A stretch of DNA of 64,000 nt. Origin: Xanthomonas sp. DAR 34887. GTDB taxonomy: Bacteria; Pseudomonadota; Gammaproteobacteria; Xanthomonadales; Xanthomonadaceae. How positions within the stretch are numbered: position 1 is the stretch's first letter; every line of letters starts with the position of its first letter. Of the stretch, positions 17,080 through 26,933 are shown piece after piece. The stretch spans positions 62,001 through 126,000 of the forward strand of contig NZ_CP162490.1 of NCBI RefSeq assembly GCF_041245805.1, in the 5' to 3' direction. Position numbers and translations under genes: made by a program. The notes beneath the pieces were generated by a model, which was not told where the DNA came from, ran no database searches, and saw only the letters and a program-made list of their open reading frames with translations.

Positions 17080-19473
17080 ATGTTGTTGCATCCCGCTCTT
17101 TCCGTGTGCCGCCCGGCCGCGCGTTCGTCGCGCCTGTCCGGCGCCCCGGTCCGTCACCGCCTGGCCCAGGCCTGCGCCGGCCTGTTGCTGGCGTCGATCG
17201 CCACCGCGGCCGCCGCGCAGGAGACGGCGCCGTCGCTGGCCGGCAGCGCGCCGCAGGCCGCGCGCAGCGCCACCGGCGATGCGGCGACCTCGCTGGATAC
17301 CATCACCGTCACCGCCGAGCACCGCGAGCAGAACCTGCAGGACGTGCCGGTGTCGGTGGGCGTGGTGCAGGGCGATGCGATGCGCAACTACACCGCCGGC
17401 GGCGACGACACGCTGCTGGCGCTGTCCGGCCGCGTGCCCAGCTTCTACGCCGAGACCACCACCGGGCGCATCTTCCCGCGCTTCTACATCCGCGGCCTGG
17501 GCAACATCGACTTCTACCTCGGCGCCTCGCAGCCGGTGTCGATCATCCAGGACGACGTGGTGCTGGAGCACGTGGTGCTGAAATCCAATCCGGTCTACGA
17601 CCTGGACCAGGTGGAAGTGCTGCGCGGCCCGCAGGGATCGCTGTTCGGCCGCAACACCACCGCCGGCATCGTCAAGTTCGACAGCATCAAGCCCAGCGAC
17701 GATTACAGCGGCCGGCTCAGCGCCAGCTACGGCAGCTACGGCACCACCTCGCTCGACGGCGGCTTCGGTGGGCCGATCAACGACGTGCTGTCGTTCCGTC
17801 TGTCGGCGCTGTACCAGCACCGCGACGACTGGGTGGACAACACCTACAGCGGCCCCAGCGCCGATGGCACGGTCACCCCGAAGAAGGATGCGATGGGCGG
17901 CTACAACGACCGCAACGCGCGCCTGCAGTTGCTGCTCAAGCCGAGCGAGAATTTCTCGCTGCTGGCCTCGGCGCATACCCGCGACTACGACGGCACCTCC
18001 ACGCTGTTCCTGCGCAATGCCATCACCAAGGGCTCCAACAAGGTCGATGTGCCGCGCGACCAGGTCGCCTATGACGAGGCGCACGACAATCCGCAGGCGT
18101 ACAAGACCCATGGCGGTTCGCTCAAGGCGGTGTACGACTTCGGCGGCGTGTCGCTGACCTCGATCAGCGCCTACGAGACCACTTCCGGCTACAGTCGCGG
18201 CGACACCGACGGCGGCGCGGCGGCGAACTATCCGGTCAACGGCGTGCCCAACGGCTACGGCCAGTCGATGGGGCAGATCCGCGACCTGGACCAGTACACC
18301 CAGGAGCTGCGCCTGGCCAGCGAAGGCGACGCGCCGCTGCAGTGGCAGGCCGGCGCGTTCTATTTCGACGGCAAGGACACCACCGATTTCTACCAGCGCG
18401 CCTACTTCCTGCAGACCGCGGCGCACAACCCGAACAACTGGGTGCGCCTGCGCAACAGCAACACCTCGTGGGCCGGTTTCGGCCAGCTGACCTACAAGGC
18501 CACCGACGCGCTGACCTTCACCGCGGGCGTGCGACAGACCCGCGACAGCAAGGAAACCAAGCTGCTGAAGACCGCCGATACCGCCGCCGGCGTGGTCACC
18601 TATCGCGGCCGCCGCGACGTGCGCATGGCTGATACGCAGCCGAGCTGGGACTTCAGCGCGATGTACGCGATCGACGACAACGTCAGCGTGTACGCCAAGG
18701 TGGCGCGCGGCTTCCGCGGCCCGACCATCCAGGGCCGTTCGGCGGTGTTCAATTCCGACTTCACCACCGCCGATTCGGAGACGATCCTGTCGTGGGAAGC
18801 GGGCATCAAGAGCAGCCTGTTCGACAATCGCCTGCGTCTGAACGTCACCGGCTTCACCTACACGGTCGACGACATCCAGCTCAACGGCAACGACTCCAAC
18901 GGCAACGGCGTGCTGTTCAATGCGGACAAGGCCAAGGCCTACGGCATGGAAGCCGATCTGGACTGGCGTCCGATTCCGAACCTGTCGCTGAGCGCCGGCC
19001 TGAGCCTGCTGCACAGCGAAATCCAGGACAAGCGCGTCTATGCGCAGGTGTGCGCGCTGAACGGCGTGGTGGTGTGCACGGTGAACGATCCGACGATCAA
19101 GGTCGGCGCCAACACCTTCGCCCAGATCAATGGCAATCCGCTGCCGAACGCGCCCACCTACAACGTCAATCTGGCCGCGCGCTACGACATTCCGGTCGCC
19201 GACGGCGGCGCGTTCTTCGTCGCCACCGACTGGAACAAGCAGGGCAAGACCAGCTTCGTGCTGTACGACTCGACCGAGTTCAATTCCAAGGGCAGCTTCG
19301 AAGGCGGCCTGAAGCTGGGTTACAGCGGCGACTACGGCGCGTGGGAAGTGGCGGCGTTCGCGCGCAACATCACCAACGAGAAGAACCTCAAGGGCGTGAT
19401 CGAGAACTACATGGCGGCGGTGTACAACGAACCGCGCATCGTCGGGTTGTCGGTCGACGTGCATTGGCATTGA
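17080..19473 (+). CDS. TonB-dependent outer-membrane receptor
   Basis: A 797-residue receptor. The signal peptide ends AAAQ (about residue 47). Next comes a TonB-box-like DTITVTAEHREQNLQDVPVSV, the plug domain with GRNTTAGIV, then the 22-strand barrel (long stretches of alternating aromatic residues, e.g. LSASYGSYGTTSLDGGFGGP) and a closing strand ending in VDVHWH. Such receptors import ferric siderophores, vitamin B12 or plant sugars; there is no partner gene to decide. I chose the ATG at 17080 (AAAGGA six bases upstream), although the frame opens at 16939. Confidence 0.85.
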   Translation: MLLHPALSVCRPAARSSRLSGAPVRHRLAQACAGLLLASIATAAAAQETAPSLAGSAPQAARSATGDAATSLDTITVTAEHREQNLQDVPVSVGVVQGDAMRNYTAGGDDTLLALSGRVPSFYAETTTGRIFPRFYIRGLGNIDFYLGASQPVSIIQDDVVLEHVVLKSNPVYDLDQVEVLRGPQGSLFGRNTTAGIVKFDSIKPSDDYSGRLSASYGSYGTTSLDGGFGGPINDVLSFRLSALYQHRDDWVDNTYSGPSADGTVTPKKDAMGGYNDRNARLQLLLKPSENFSLLASAHTRDYDGTSTLFLRNAITKGSNKVDVPRDQVAYDEAHDNPQAYKTHGGSLKAVYDFGGVSLTSISAYETTSGYSRGDTDGGAAANYPVNGVPNGYGQSMGQIRDLDQYTQELRLASEGDAPLQWQAGAFYFDGKDTTDFYQRAYFLQTAAHNPNNWVRLRNSNTSWAGFGQLTYKATDALTFTAGVRQTRDSKETKLLKTADTAAGVVTYRGRRDVRMADTQPSWDFSAMYAIDDNVSVYAKVARGFRGPTIQGRSAVFNSDFTTADSETILSWEAGIKSSLFDNRLRLNVTGFTYTVDDIQLNGNDSNGNGVLFNADKAKAYGMEADLDWRPIPNLSLSAGLSLLHSEIQDKRVYAQVCALNGVVVCTVNDPTIKVGANTFAQINGNPLPNAPTYNVNLAARYDIPVADGGAFFVATDWNKQGKTSFVLYDSTEFNSKGSFEGGLKLGYSGDYGAWEVAAFARNITNEKNLKGVIENYMAAVYNEPRIVGLSVDVHWH

Positions 19474-19565
19474 TGCGCGACCGGCCGGTAGTGGTCCCAT
19501 AACGCGGCTGGCCAGCGCCGCGCAGCCTGCCGCTTGCAGGTTGCGCCGTCGCGATTGATTGTTTG

Positions 19566-19634
19566 TGTAGGAGCGGCTTCAGCCGCGACATGGTGCTGCC
19601 GATGGATCCTGTCGCGGCTGAAGCCGCTCCTACA
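19566..19634. repeat. REP palindrome pair
   Basis: Two inverted copies of the 25-base unit that begins TGTAGGAGCGGCTTCAGCCG are separated by 19 bases. The rest of the 19474-19831 gap shows only a weak promoter-like AT segment near 19705-19750 before the next receptor. Confidence 0.85.
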
Positions 19635-19831
19635 GAAAACCGCTTCGCTCATGCTGGAGATCTGCTGTGGCCCAGGCGCAGCCAACCGCTGTGCGGCCCT
19701 TGATACACAGCACAAATTTGTAGCGGGCATCTTCACGCTCTGTTAAAGTCCGCGCCCAGCGCTGCCGGGTCCGGCAGCCGGGCACAGCCGCCGCCATGCC
19801 TTCATCCGTGAGTCTTTCGGGGGAATGGTGC

Positions 19832-22120
19832 ATGCGCGTCGCGCGGTCGGTGTTGTCCTTGTCTGTCGTTTCCGTGGTGCTGGGCTGGGCGTCGCCAACG
19901 CGCGCCGCCGAGGGCGACGCCGCGCCTCCGCCCGATCCCACCACGCTCGACCGGATCGTCGTCACCGGCGAGAAGAGCGGCCGCAGCGTGCAGGACACGA
20001 CCAGTTCGGTCGCCGTCACCACCGAGGCGCGCATCGAGCAGGAAAACCTGCAGAGCGTCTACGAGGTGTTCAACCGCACCGCCAACGTGGCGCAGACCTA
20101 CGGCGATGCGGGCTTCAGCATCCGCGGCATCCGCGATACCGACGGCGGCGGCGATGCGCCGCTGGCCACCATCTATCTGGATGGCGCGGCGTTGCCGCAG
20201 ACCGCGATCAGCTGGGCGCCGCTGAGCCTGTGGGACCTGCAGCAGGTGGAGATCCTGCGCGGCCCGCAATCGACCCTGCAGGGCGAGAACGCGCTGGCCG
20301 GTGCGGTGATCCTGCGTACCGCCGAGCCGACCATGGACTGGCAGGGCAAGCTGCGGGTGCTCGCCTCCGATCCGTCCGACCGCAGCCTGGCCGGTGCCGT
20401 CGGCGGGCCGATCGTCGCCGACGAACTGGCGTTCCGCGTGTCGGTCGAGCAGCGCAGTTTCGAGGGCTACAACTGGAACCTCACCCGCCAGGCCTCCGAC
20501 GACGCGCTGGTCTCGGCGATCTACCGCGGCAAGCTGCTGTGGACGCCATCGGCGCTGCCCGGGCTCAAGGTGCAGCTCGGCTACACCCGCGCGCACCGCA
20601 CCGGGCCGTACATGTACAGCTACGTGCGCACCGACCTGCCCGACTACTTCGAGCACCGCTACTCCACCAACAACACCCCGGACCGCACCCGCACCGACAG
20701 CGACATCGTCACCCTGCAGGCCGACTACGCGCTCGCCGATGCCTGGACGCTGTCTTCGGTCAGCGCCTGGAACAAGGTCGATTCGTTCAGCACCTGGGAC
20801 CTGGATCGCGGTCCGGCCAACACCGCCTATTCGCAGCGGGATATCTCCACCACCACCGCCTCGCAGGAACTGCGCCTGCGCTACGAGGGCGCGGCGCTGC
20901 AGGGCCTGGTCGGCGCGTACTGGGCGCGGCACGTGGAAGACAACGATGCGCGCTCGCTGACCAACGTCGCCACCCCGACCGCGACCATCGCGCGCCTGCT
21001 GGGCAGCGCCGGCTTCCCGACGGCCAGCGCCAACGCCATCGCCGCGCGCTATGCGCAGGTGCTGCCGGTGATTCCGGTGGACTACAGCTCCGCCACCCCC
21101 AGCCGCTCGAGCAACCGCGCGCTGTTCGCCGACGGGCAGTGGCGCATCGGTGGCGGCTTCTCGCTGCTGGGCGGCCTGCGCTACGACCGCCAGCGCTATG
21201 CCATGGCGTCGGATACCGCGGCCACCTTCGCCGGCCAGTATCCGGACCCGGCCGCGTTCGCCGCCAGCGGCACCGCGCTGTACCGCGCGATCGTCGCGAT
21301 CAACCAGGGCGTGGCCGGCATCGTGCGCTCGGCCAGCGGCGAGGTGGCGTGGAATGCGCGCGACTTCGATGCGCTGCTGCCCAAGCTGGGCGCGCGTTAC
21401 GAATGGAGCCCGGACCTGTCGGCGAGCCTGGTGGTTCAGCGCGGCTACCGGTCCGGCGGCTCCAGCTTCAACGTCGCGCGCAGCCAGGCCTTCGCCTACG
21501 ACCCGGAATACACCTGGAACTACGAAGCCTCGCTGCGCTCGCAGTGGCTGGACCGGCGCCTGACGCTCAACGCCAACGCCTACTACATCGACTGGAAGGA
21601 CAAGCAGGCCACCGCCTACTTCGGCCTCAACAGCTACGACTACAACACCGTCAACGCCGGCCGCGCGCACCTGTACGGCGGCGAGCTGGAGCTGAACCAT
21701 CACCTGGACGAAGCGTTCGACTGGTACGGCTCGCTGGGCTTCTCGCGCACCCGCTACGACAGCTTCGCCACCATCGTCGGCGCCGAAGTGACCGACTATG
21801 CCGGCAGCGAGTTCGCCTATGCGCCGCGCTGGACCGCCGCGCTGGGCGCCAACTGGCGCTTCGCCGACGGTTGGCTGGCCAACCTCAATGCCAGCTACCG
21901 CGACCGCGTCTACACCAACGTCGGCACCGGCGCGGTGCAGCTGGCCTCGCGCACGTTGGTCAACGCCAAGCTCGGCTACGAGACGCTGGACTGGAGCGCG
22001 TGGATCTTCGCCAACAACCTGCTGGACCGGCACTACGTGCAGTACCGCTGGGCCACCGACCCGATCGCGCTGCTGGGCGCACCGCGCGTGGTCGGCATCG
22101 GCTTCGAGGCGCGCTGGTGA
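19832..22120 (+). CDS. TonB-dependent receptor, first gene of a probable iron-uptake operon
   Basis: A 762-residue receptor: signal peptide to about residue 25 (TRAAEG), TonB-box-like TTLDRIVVTGEKSGRSVQDT, a plug with QVEILRGPQSTLQGENALAGAV, and a barrel ending FEARW. The start at 19832 follows GGGGGA. Its stop overlaps the GTG of the next small membrane gene by three bases, and that gene is followed by a second small membrane gene and a PepSY protein. In proteobacteria that combination accompanies ferric-siderophore receptors, where the PepSY protein may reduce or release iron. The substrate is unproven. Confidence 0.85.
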   Translation: MRVARSVLSLSVVSVVLGWASPTRAAEGDAAPPPDPTTLDRIVVTGEKSGRSVQDTTSSVAVTTEARIEQENLQSVYEVFNRTANVAQTYGDAGFSIRGIRDTDGGGDAPLATIYLDGAALPQTAISWAPLSLWDLQQVEILRGPQSTLQGENALAGAVILRTAEPTMDWQGKLRVLASDPSDRSLAGAVGGPIVADELAFRVSVEQRSFEGYNWNLTRQASDDALVSAIYRGKLLWTPSALPGLKVQLGYTRAHRTGPYMYSYVRTDLPDYFEHRYSTNNTPDRTRTDSDIVTLQADYALADAWTLSSVSAWNKVDSFSTWDLDRGPANTAYSQRDISTTTASQELRLRYEGAALQGLVGAYWARHVEDNDARSLTNVATPTATIARLLGSAGFPTASANAIAARYAQVLPVIPVDYSSATPSRSSNRALFADGQWRIGGGFSLLGGLRYDRQRYAMASDTAATFAGQYPDPAAFAASGTALYRAIVAINQGVAGIVRSASGEVAWNARDFDALLPKLGARYEWSPDLSASLVVQRGYRSGGSSFNVARSQAFAYDPEYTWNYEASLRSQWLDRRLTLNANAYYIDWKDKQATAYFGLNSYDYNTVNAGRAHLYGGELELNHHLDEAFDWYGSLGFSRTRYDSFATIVGAEVTDYAGSEFAYAPRWTAALGANWRFADGWLANLNASYRDRVYTNVGTGAVQLASRTLVNAKLGYETLDWSAWIFANNLLDRHYVQYRWATDPIALLGAPRVVGIGFEARW

Positions 22121-22410
22121 CGTCCGCACTGGCCACCATTGCCTATCTGCTCGCCGCGGCGCTGGCGGCGCTGGCGTTCTACCTGGCCACTGCGCACCAG
22201 CGGCTGCGCCCGGCATGGCGCCGGCATGCGCGCGCGCTGCGCCTGGCCGGCGCGCTGCTGTGCCTGGCCGCGTTGCTCGCGGCGATCGCCGCGCTGGGCG
22301 TGTGGGCCGGCGTTTTCGCCGCGCTGAGCGCGACGATGCTGGCGGCGGTGGCCCTGCCGTATCTGGATGCGTGGCGGCAGCTGCGCGGAGGCCACGCCGA
22401 TGTGGGCTAG
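22117..22410 (+). CDS. Small membrane protein, DUF3325-like
   Basis: A 97-residue protein starting with GTG inside the stop of the receptor gene (GTGA). Three membrane segments (about residues 4-24, 42-60, 62-82) and a basic first loop (QRLRPAWRRHARAL) match the pattern of DUF3325 proteins that travel with siderophore receptors and PepSY proteins. Assignment is by size, topology and context. It overlaps the next gene by 11 bases. Confidence 0.6.
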   Translation: MTSALATIAYLLAAALAALAFYLATAHQRLRPAWRRHARALRLAGALLCLAALLAAIAALGVWAGVFAALSATMLAAVALPYLDAWRQLRGGHADVG

Positions 22411-22672
22411 GTGGCTGGCGGCGATCGTGCTCGGCCTGCCGCTGGCGGCGGGCGTGGTCGGGCTGTGCGTGCTGCTGTGGCCGGGCGCGTTGCAGGTGCA
22501 TACGCTGCCCTGGTTGCTGCTGGTGTTCCCGCTGTGGATCGGCGCAATGTCGCTGGCGTTCGTGTTCCGCAGCGGCGCGCGCGCTTGGCTGTGGCTGGGC
22601 CTGGCGACGCTGCTGTGCCATGGCCTGCTGTACGCGTTGAAGGCCGCCGGCCTGGTGCAGGTGACGGCATGA
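22400..22672 (+). CDS. Small membrane protein, DUF3649-like iron-uptake component
   Basis: A 90-residue protein with three hydrophobic segments (about residues 5-27, 36-55, 62-84). The ATG at 22400 lies inside the previous gene, and its stop overlaps the ATG of the PepSY gene. Size and place fit the DUF3649-type partner of PepSY iron-uptake operons. The function is not established in the family. Confidence 0.55.
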   Translation: MWARWLAAIVLGLPLAAGVVGLCVLLWPGALQVHTLPWLLLVFPLWIGAMSLAFVFRSGARAWLWLGLATLLCHGLLYALKAAGLVQVTA

Positions 22673-24213
22673 AGGCGGCGACCTTGCGCCAGTTCCTGTC
22701 GGCGCACAGCTGGATGGGCCTGCTGGCCGGCATGGCCTTGTTCATCGCCTTCTATGTCGGCGCGATCACCGTGTTCACCCACGCGCTCAACGACTGGCCG
22801 CGTCCGGCCGTCGTCGCCCCGGCGACGCAGACGCCGGAACAGGCGGCCCAGGCGCTGCTCGATGCGGTACTGGCGCGGCATCCGGCATTGGCCGAATCGT
22901 TCTCGCTGATGCTGCCGGGCGAACACGGGGCGCGGCCGCGGCTGTATGCGTTCGGGCCGGCGGCGCAGCCGTTCGGCGGCGCGGTGCAGTTCCAACTCGG
23001 CGCGGAGGGGCGACTGGTGCAACTGCCGCAGCGCAGCGGCTTCGTCGATTTCCTGTACGACCTGCATTTCACCGCCGGCTTGCCGCGCACTCTCGGTACC
23101 TATCTGTTCGGCGTGGTCTGCATCCTCTACGGACTGGCCCTGGTCAGCGGCGTGGTGCTGTACGCGCCGGTGTTCCTGAAGGATCTGTTCGCGCTGCGTC
23201 TGGGGCGCAACGTCAAACGCCTGTGGCAGGACGCGCACAACGCGATCGGCATGCTGTCGCTGCCGTTCCACGTGATCTTCGCCTGGTCCGGCGCGGTATT
23301 GGCGCTGGGCGTGCTGCTGCTGGCGCCGTTCCAGTACCTGGTGTTCGACGGCAAGCTGATGCAGGTGCTGGAGCCGGATCTGGAGCTGACGCCGCATGTG
23401 CAGCCGGCGCAGATCAAGGCGCCGCCGCTGCCGGTGGCCGACCTGCTGGCGCGGGCGCGCGCGGCCAGTCCGGGCTTCGAGCCGGAAAGCCTGTCCTTCC
23501 ACGACGCCGGCGATGCCAATGCGCGCGTGGAGATCTATGGCCAGCACCCGCAGCGCCGGCTCAACACGCTGGCTGGCGTGGCCATGGAAGCGGCCACCGG
23601 CAAGGTACTGCGGGTGCTGGCGCCGCAGACCATGTCGCCGGGCGTGGCGTCGTTGCGCGGACTGCAGGCGCTGCATTTCGCCAACTTCGGCGGGGCGCCG
23701 CTGCAATGGCTGTATTTCCTGCTCGGCTTGGGCGGCGCGTTCCTGTTCTACAGCGGCAACCTGCTGTGGGTGGAGGCGCGGCGCAAGCGGCGCCAGCTGG
23801 CGCAGCCGTGGCGCACGCATCTGCTGGCGCGGCTGACGACCGGCGTCTGCCTGGGCTGCGTGGCCGGCGTGTCGGCGCTGTTCGTCGCCGCACGGCTGTT
23901 GCCGCCGGGGCAGGAGCGCGACGTGTACTACGCCGTGTTCGGGCTGGGCGTGGCCTGGGCGCTGCTGCGGCCCACCGCGCGTGGTGCCTACGAACTGCTG
24001 CTGGCGTGCGCCGCGCTCACCGCGCTGGTGCCGCTGGCCGCGCTGCGCGGCGCCGGCGGCTGGGTGGCGCCGTGGAGCAGTTCGCTGCTGCTGGCGGTGG
24101 ATGGCTGCGCCTTGGCCCTGGCCTGGGCGTACTGGCAAATGGCGCGTGCCACCTGGCGCCGTGGCCGCCACGGCGATCCCAACAGCGTGTGGGCGCTGCC
24201 GGCGAAGAGCTGA
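22669..24213 (+). CDS. PepSY-associated membrane protein
   Basis: A 514-residue inner-membrane protein. The start MKAATLRQFLSAHSWMGLLAGMALF carries the first PepSY-type membrane helix with a conserved His. A periplasmic PepSY-like region (residues 55-125), further helices (about 145-170, 195-220), a second periplasmic domain (225-320), and a C-terminal helical bundle follow. Conserved His residues in DLHFTAG, DAHNAIG and ALHFANF could bind haem or iron, as in FoxB/FegB-like ferrisiderophore reductases. Last gene of the receptor operon, overlapping the previous gene by four bases. Confidence 0.8.
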   Translation: MKAATLRQFLSAHSWMGLLAGMALFIAFYVGAITVFTHALNDWPRPAVVAPATQTPEQAAQALLDAVLARHPALAESFSLMLPGEHGARPRLYAFGPAAQPFGGAVQFQLGAEGRLVQLPQRSGFVDFLYDLHFTAGLPRTLGTYLFGVVCILYGLALVSGVVLYAPVFLKDLFALRLGRNVKRLWQDAHNAIGMLSLPFHVIFAWSGAVLALGVLLLAPFQYLVFDGKLMQVLEPDLELTPHVQPAQIKAPPLPVADLLARARAASPGFEPESLSFHDAGDANARVEIYGQHPQRRLNTLAGVAMEAATGKVLRVLAPQTMSPGVASLRGLQALHFANFGGAPLQWLYFLLGLGGAFLFYSGNLLWVEARRKRRQLAQPWRTHLLARLTTGVCLGCVAGVSALFVAARLLPPGQERDVYYAVFGLGVAWALLRPTARGAYELLLACAALTALVPLAALRGAGGWVAPWSSSLLLAVDGCALALAWAYWQMARATWRRGRHGDPNSVWALPAKS

Positions 24214-24482
24214 GCCGCTCTACTTCTGCCGTCGCTCGGGCCGCTACGGCACCGCACACACGCTGTCGTGTGTGTCGGCCACGACACATCCACGCTGCGT
24301 CCTGTCGCTTGCAGGCGCCGCGCAGCGCACGCATGTGCGGCGGGCAAAAGTGGACAATCGTGCGCCAGTGATTTCTCATGTACCCCGAAGTCGAAGTCTG
24401 CAGCGTTGGCGCTGGGCGTCGTACGGTGAATTGTGTGACAGCCGCCGCGTTCTGTTCCACGCTGCCGTGTACAGGGGATCGC

Positions 24483-25664
24483 ATGCACCAACGCTACGAA
24501 GGACCGCCGGACGCGCCGTCCGGTGAGGACTACGCCAGGCAACTGCATCAGGGCTTTGCCGCGCTGCGCTTCGACCCGCCGCTGGAACAGGCATATCGCC
24601 GCTACACCGCATCGACGATGGGCTTCGCGCAACGCGTGGCGGCCTCGCTCGGGGTGCTGATCGCGCTGGCGTTGCTAGCCTGGGATGCGCTGCATTTCGG
24701 TTGGTCGGGCAGCACCGGGCTAGTCGGCTATGCGGTGGCGGTGCGCGCGGCCACGTTGCTGGCGTTGCTGTGGGTAGCGGTGGCGATCCATCGCGCGCAG
24801 GCGCACGGGGCGGGCCGGGCAGCGCTGTTGCTGCTGATCGGCGGCACCGGACTGGTGCTGTCGAGCATCGGCTATCCGCCGCAGGAGCTGCGCTACGCCG
24901 CCGCGGTGATGACCCTGGTGATCGTTGCCGGTTTCTTTCCGCTCGGCCTGGCGCTGTGGCAGAGCGTGGCGGTGGCGATCGCGCTGTGCGCGATCAGCGC
25001 CGCGGCCGCGCACCTGTTGCTGGACGGTCCGGCGCGGGATGCCTACCTGCAGCTGCAATGGCTATTGTGGGCGGCCGTGCCGGTCGGCGCGATCGGCGGC
25101 TACCTGCGCGAGCATTCGCGACGCGAGGGTTTCCTGCAGCGCCGGGTGCGCGACGACGAGGCCTTGCGCGACGCCCTCACCGGCCTGGGCGATCGCCGCC
25201 GCTTCGATGAACACCTGGCGGTGGCGCTGGCCGAGACCCGGCGCCTGCAGCGCGGGCTGGCCTTGATCCTGGTCGAACTGGATGGATACGCCGCCTTCGT
25301 GCAGCGCTACGGCGCGCGCGAGGCCGATCGCGCGGTGGTGGACGTGGCCGAGGTGCTGCAATGCCTGCTGCGGCCGATGGACGTGACCATGCGCATCGCC
25401 GCCGACCGTTTCGCGCTGGTGCTGTACGACGCCAGCGGCGCGCACCTGCGGCAGGTGGCGCCGGCGTTGCGCGACATGGTCGAACTGCTGGCGATCGCGC
25501 ACGCCGACATGGCCAACCAACAGCTCGGCGTCAGCGTCGGCGCCTTGCTCGCCGCGCCCACCGACACCGCTGCCACGCTGATGCAGCGTGCCGAGGGGTT
25601 GCTGCTGCGCGCGCGCATCGGCGGCGGCAACCAGGTGGTGCTGGCCGAGGACACAGGCTGGTAG
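24483..25664 (+). CDS. Membrane-bound GGDEF-type protein with a degenerate active site
   Basis: A 393-residue protein. Six hydrophobic segments occupy residues about 50-210, and a GGDEF domain covers 225-390 (RDALTGLGDRRRFDEHL, then LILVELDGYAAFVQRYG). The signature loop reads AADRF instead of GGDEF, so diguanylate cyclase activity is unlikely; it could bind GTP or serve as a c-di-GMP signalling scaffold. The ATG at 24483 is preferred, because codons before it lie in a region with different composition. The 3' end is repeated at 26288. The preceding 270 bases show no clear motif. Confidence 0.75.
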   Translation: MHQRYEGPPDAPSGEDYARQLHQGFAALRFDPPLEQAYRRYTASTMGFAQRVAASLGVLIALALLAWDALHFGWSGSTGLVGYAVAVRAATLLALLWVAVAIHRAQAHGAGRAALLLLIGGTGLVLSSIGYPPQELRYAAAVMTLVIVAGFFPLGLALWQSVAVAIALCAISAAAAHLLLDGPARDAYLQLQWLLWAAVPVGAIGGYLREHSRREGFLQRRVRDDEALRDALTGLGDRRRFDEHLAVALAETRRLQRGLALILVELDGYAAFVQRYGAREADRAVVDVAEVLQCLLRPMDVTMRIAADRFALVLYDASGAHLRQVAPALRDMVELLAIAHADMANQQLGVSVGALLAAPTDTAATLMQRAEGLLLRARIGGGNQVVLAEDTGW

Positions 25665-25724
25665 CCCGGGTCGGTACGGCATGCAATGCTAGTGAGCGTG
25701 CACAGCCCTTCGCCGAGGTGATCG

Positions 25725-26255
25725 ATGCGTCTGGTCAAGCCGTTGCGGGTTCTCGCGCTGTTGCTGGTGATCCCCGCGGGGGCGCTCGTGCAGCTGCAGA
25801 TGGTGTTCATGATGATGCGCAACTACCTCGCCGTCGGCATGGTGGGCGATCAACTGCAACGCAGCGGGCTCAGTCAGGTCACCTCGTTGCGTGGCAAGCC
25901 GCAATTCTGCGATGACGTCGGATTTGTCGATGGGTTTTTCTACTCCTATGCCGTCGATGTGGCGAAGATTCCCGACGCGTACTGGGTCACTGACGCGGCG
26001 CGGCGGCAGTGGCAGCGCGGTCCTTTCGACCGCGATCAGCAGCTTGAGCTGGCGCGTTGGCTCGAACTCAAACCCAGCCGGATTAAAGGTTGCCCCAAGC
26101 TTCCTGTAGTAGCGTCCTCGCGTTTCGTCGTCACCTTCCTTTTAACGCCCTCGGGCAAGTTTGGTCCGCAGACCGAGTCCTCCAGGGGAACAGGAGTGAT
26201 GATCTACGACACGCAGACCTCCAGGCTGTATTGGAAAGACCCCGGCTCGTCGTAA
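25725..26255 (+). CDS. Hypothetical membrane-anchored protein
   Basis: A 176-residue protein with one N-terminal membrane segment (residues 9-32) and a soluble extracytoplasmic domain with cysteines (PQFCDDVG, IKGCPKL). GAGG lies 7 bases before the ATG. The beginning (ALLLVIPAGALVQLQ..., LQRSGLSQVTSL) aligns with the shorter protein at 26460, so they are paralogues. Family not recognised. Confidence 0.55.
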   Translation: MRLVKPLRVLALLLVIPAGALVQLQMVFMMMRNYLAVGMVGDQLQRSGLSQVTSLRGKPQFCDDVGFVDGFFYSYAVDVAKIPDAYWVTDAARRQWQRGPFDRDQQLELARWLELKPSRIKGCPKLPVVASSRFVVTFLLTPSGKFGPQTESSRGTGVMIYDTQTSRLYWKDPGSS

Positions 26256-26287
26256 CAGACGGGTGTGGTGGACTGTCTTGCAGATGT

Positions 26288-26378
26288 CGCGCCCGCCGCC
26301 ACCGCCGCCACGCTGGTGCAACGCGCGCGCAGCGGCGGCGGCAACCGGATGGTGCTGGCCGAGGACACGGGCTGGTAG
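26288..26378 (+). pseudogene. Duplicated 3' tail of the GGDEF-type gene
   Basis: The last 28 codons of the gene at 24483, including GGGN(Q/R)(V/M)VLAEDTGW and the TAG stop, recur here at about 80% identity, without any upstream part of the gene. It precedes the small gene at 26460 as the full gene precedes that at 25725, so the tail and the small gene were duplicated together. Confidence 0.75.
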
Positions 26379-26459
26379 CATCGTTGCGTCGATGCTGGTC
26401 GGGATCGCGGCGCGATGGCGACCGCGCACGGATTGGTCTTTCGCGTAATGGCGCTTTCC

Positions 26460-26699
26460 ATGCAGACGAGAAACATCGCGCTGGCGCTTGTGATCGTGGT
26501 GGCAGCGGTGGTGCAAGGCTGCGTCGTACTCGAACTGCTCCCGCCCAACCACATTTCCAGGGCCATCGACCGCAACGACGATGACGACTTCATGCGCGAG
26601 AAGCTGCAGCAGGCCGGGCTGGATGCAGTGACGCACGTGCGCAAGATGGACCACGCCTGCAAGCCGCCCGATGCGTTGGGGCAGTGGGATTACTCCTAA
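26460..26699 (+). CDS. Short lipoprotein-like paralogue of the upstream membrane protein
   Basis: A 79-residue protein with an N-terminal hydrophobic run and a possible lipobox (AAVVQGC). LQQAGLDAVTHVRKMDHAC aligns with LQRSGLSQVTSLRGKPQFC of the protein at 25725, after which it stops early. It may be a truncated, possibly non-functional product of tandem duplication. An alternative start is the ATG at 26448. Confidence 0.45.
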   Translation: MQTRNIALALVIVVAAVVQGCVVLELLPPNHISRAIDRNDDDDFMREKLQQAGLDAVTHVRKMDHACKPPDALGQWDYS

Positions 26700-26799
26700 C
26701 CCAGACTTCAAGCTCTACTATGTTTCTGCCAGCTTGTGAGTGGGATGGCGTGGTGCTGAGGGCAGCGAGCCGCGGCAGTGCATCCAATGTACTGCATGT

Positions 26800-26867
26800 T
26801 GTAGGAGCGGCTTCAGCCGCGACAGGCGGTAACAGGAAATCCTGTCGCGGCTGAAGCCGCTCCTACA
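26800..26867. repeat. REP palindrome pair
   Basis: Inverted copies of the TGTAGGAGCGGCTTCAGCCG unit at 26800-26824 and 26843-26867, joined by an 18-base spacer with its own short repeat (CAGG...CCTG). It lies between convergent genes, as expected for REP hairpins. Confidence 0.85.
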
Positions 26868-26933
26868 AAAAGCCGATGCGATCTCGATAGCAGACGCTCA
26901 AGCTGCGCCATCGAGGGCGTGCCATCGGCTGCC

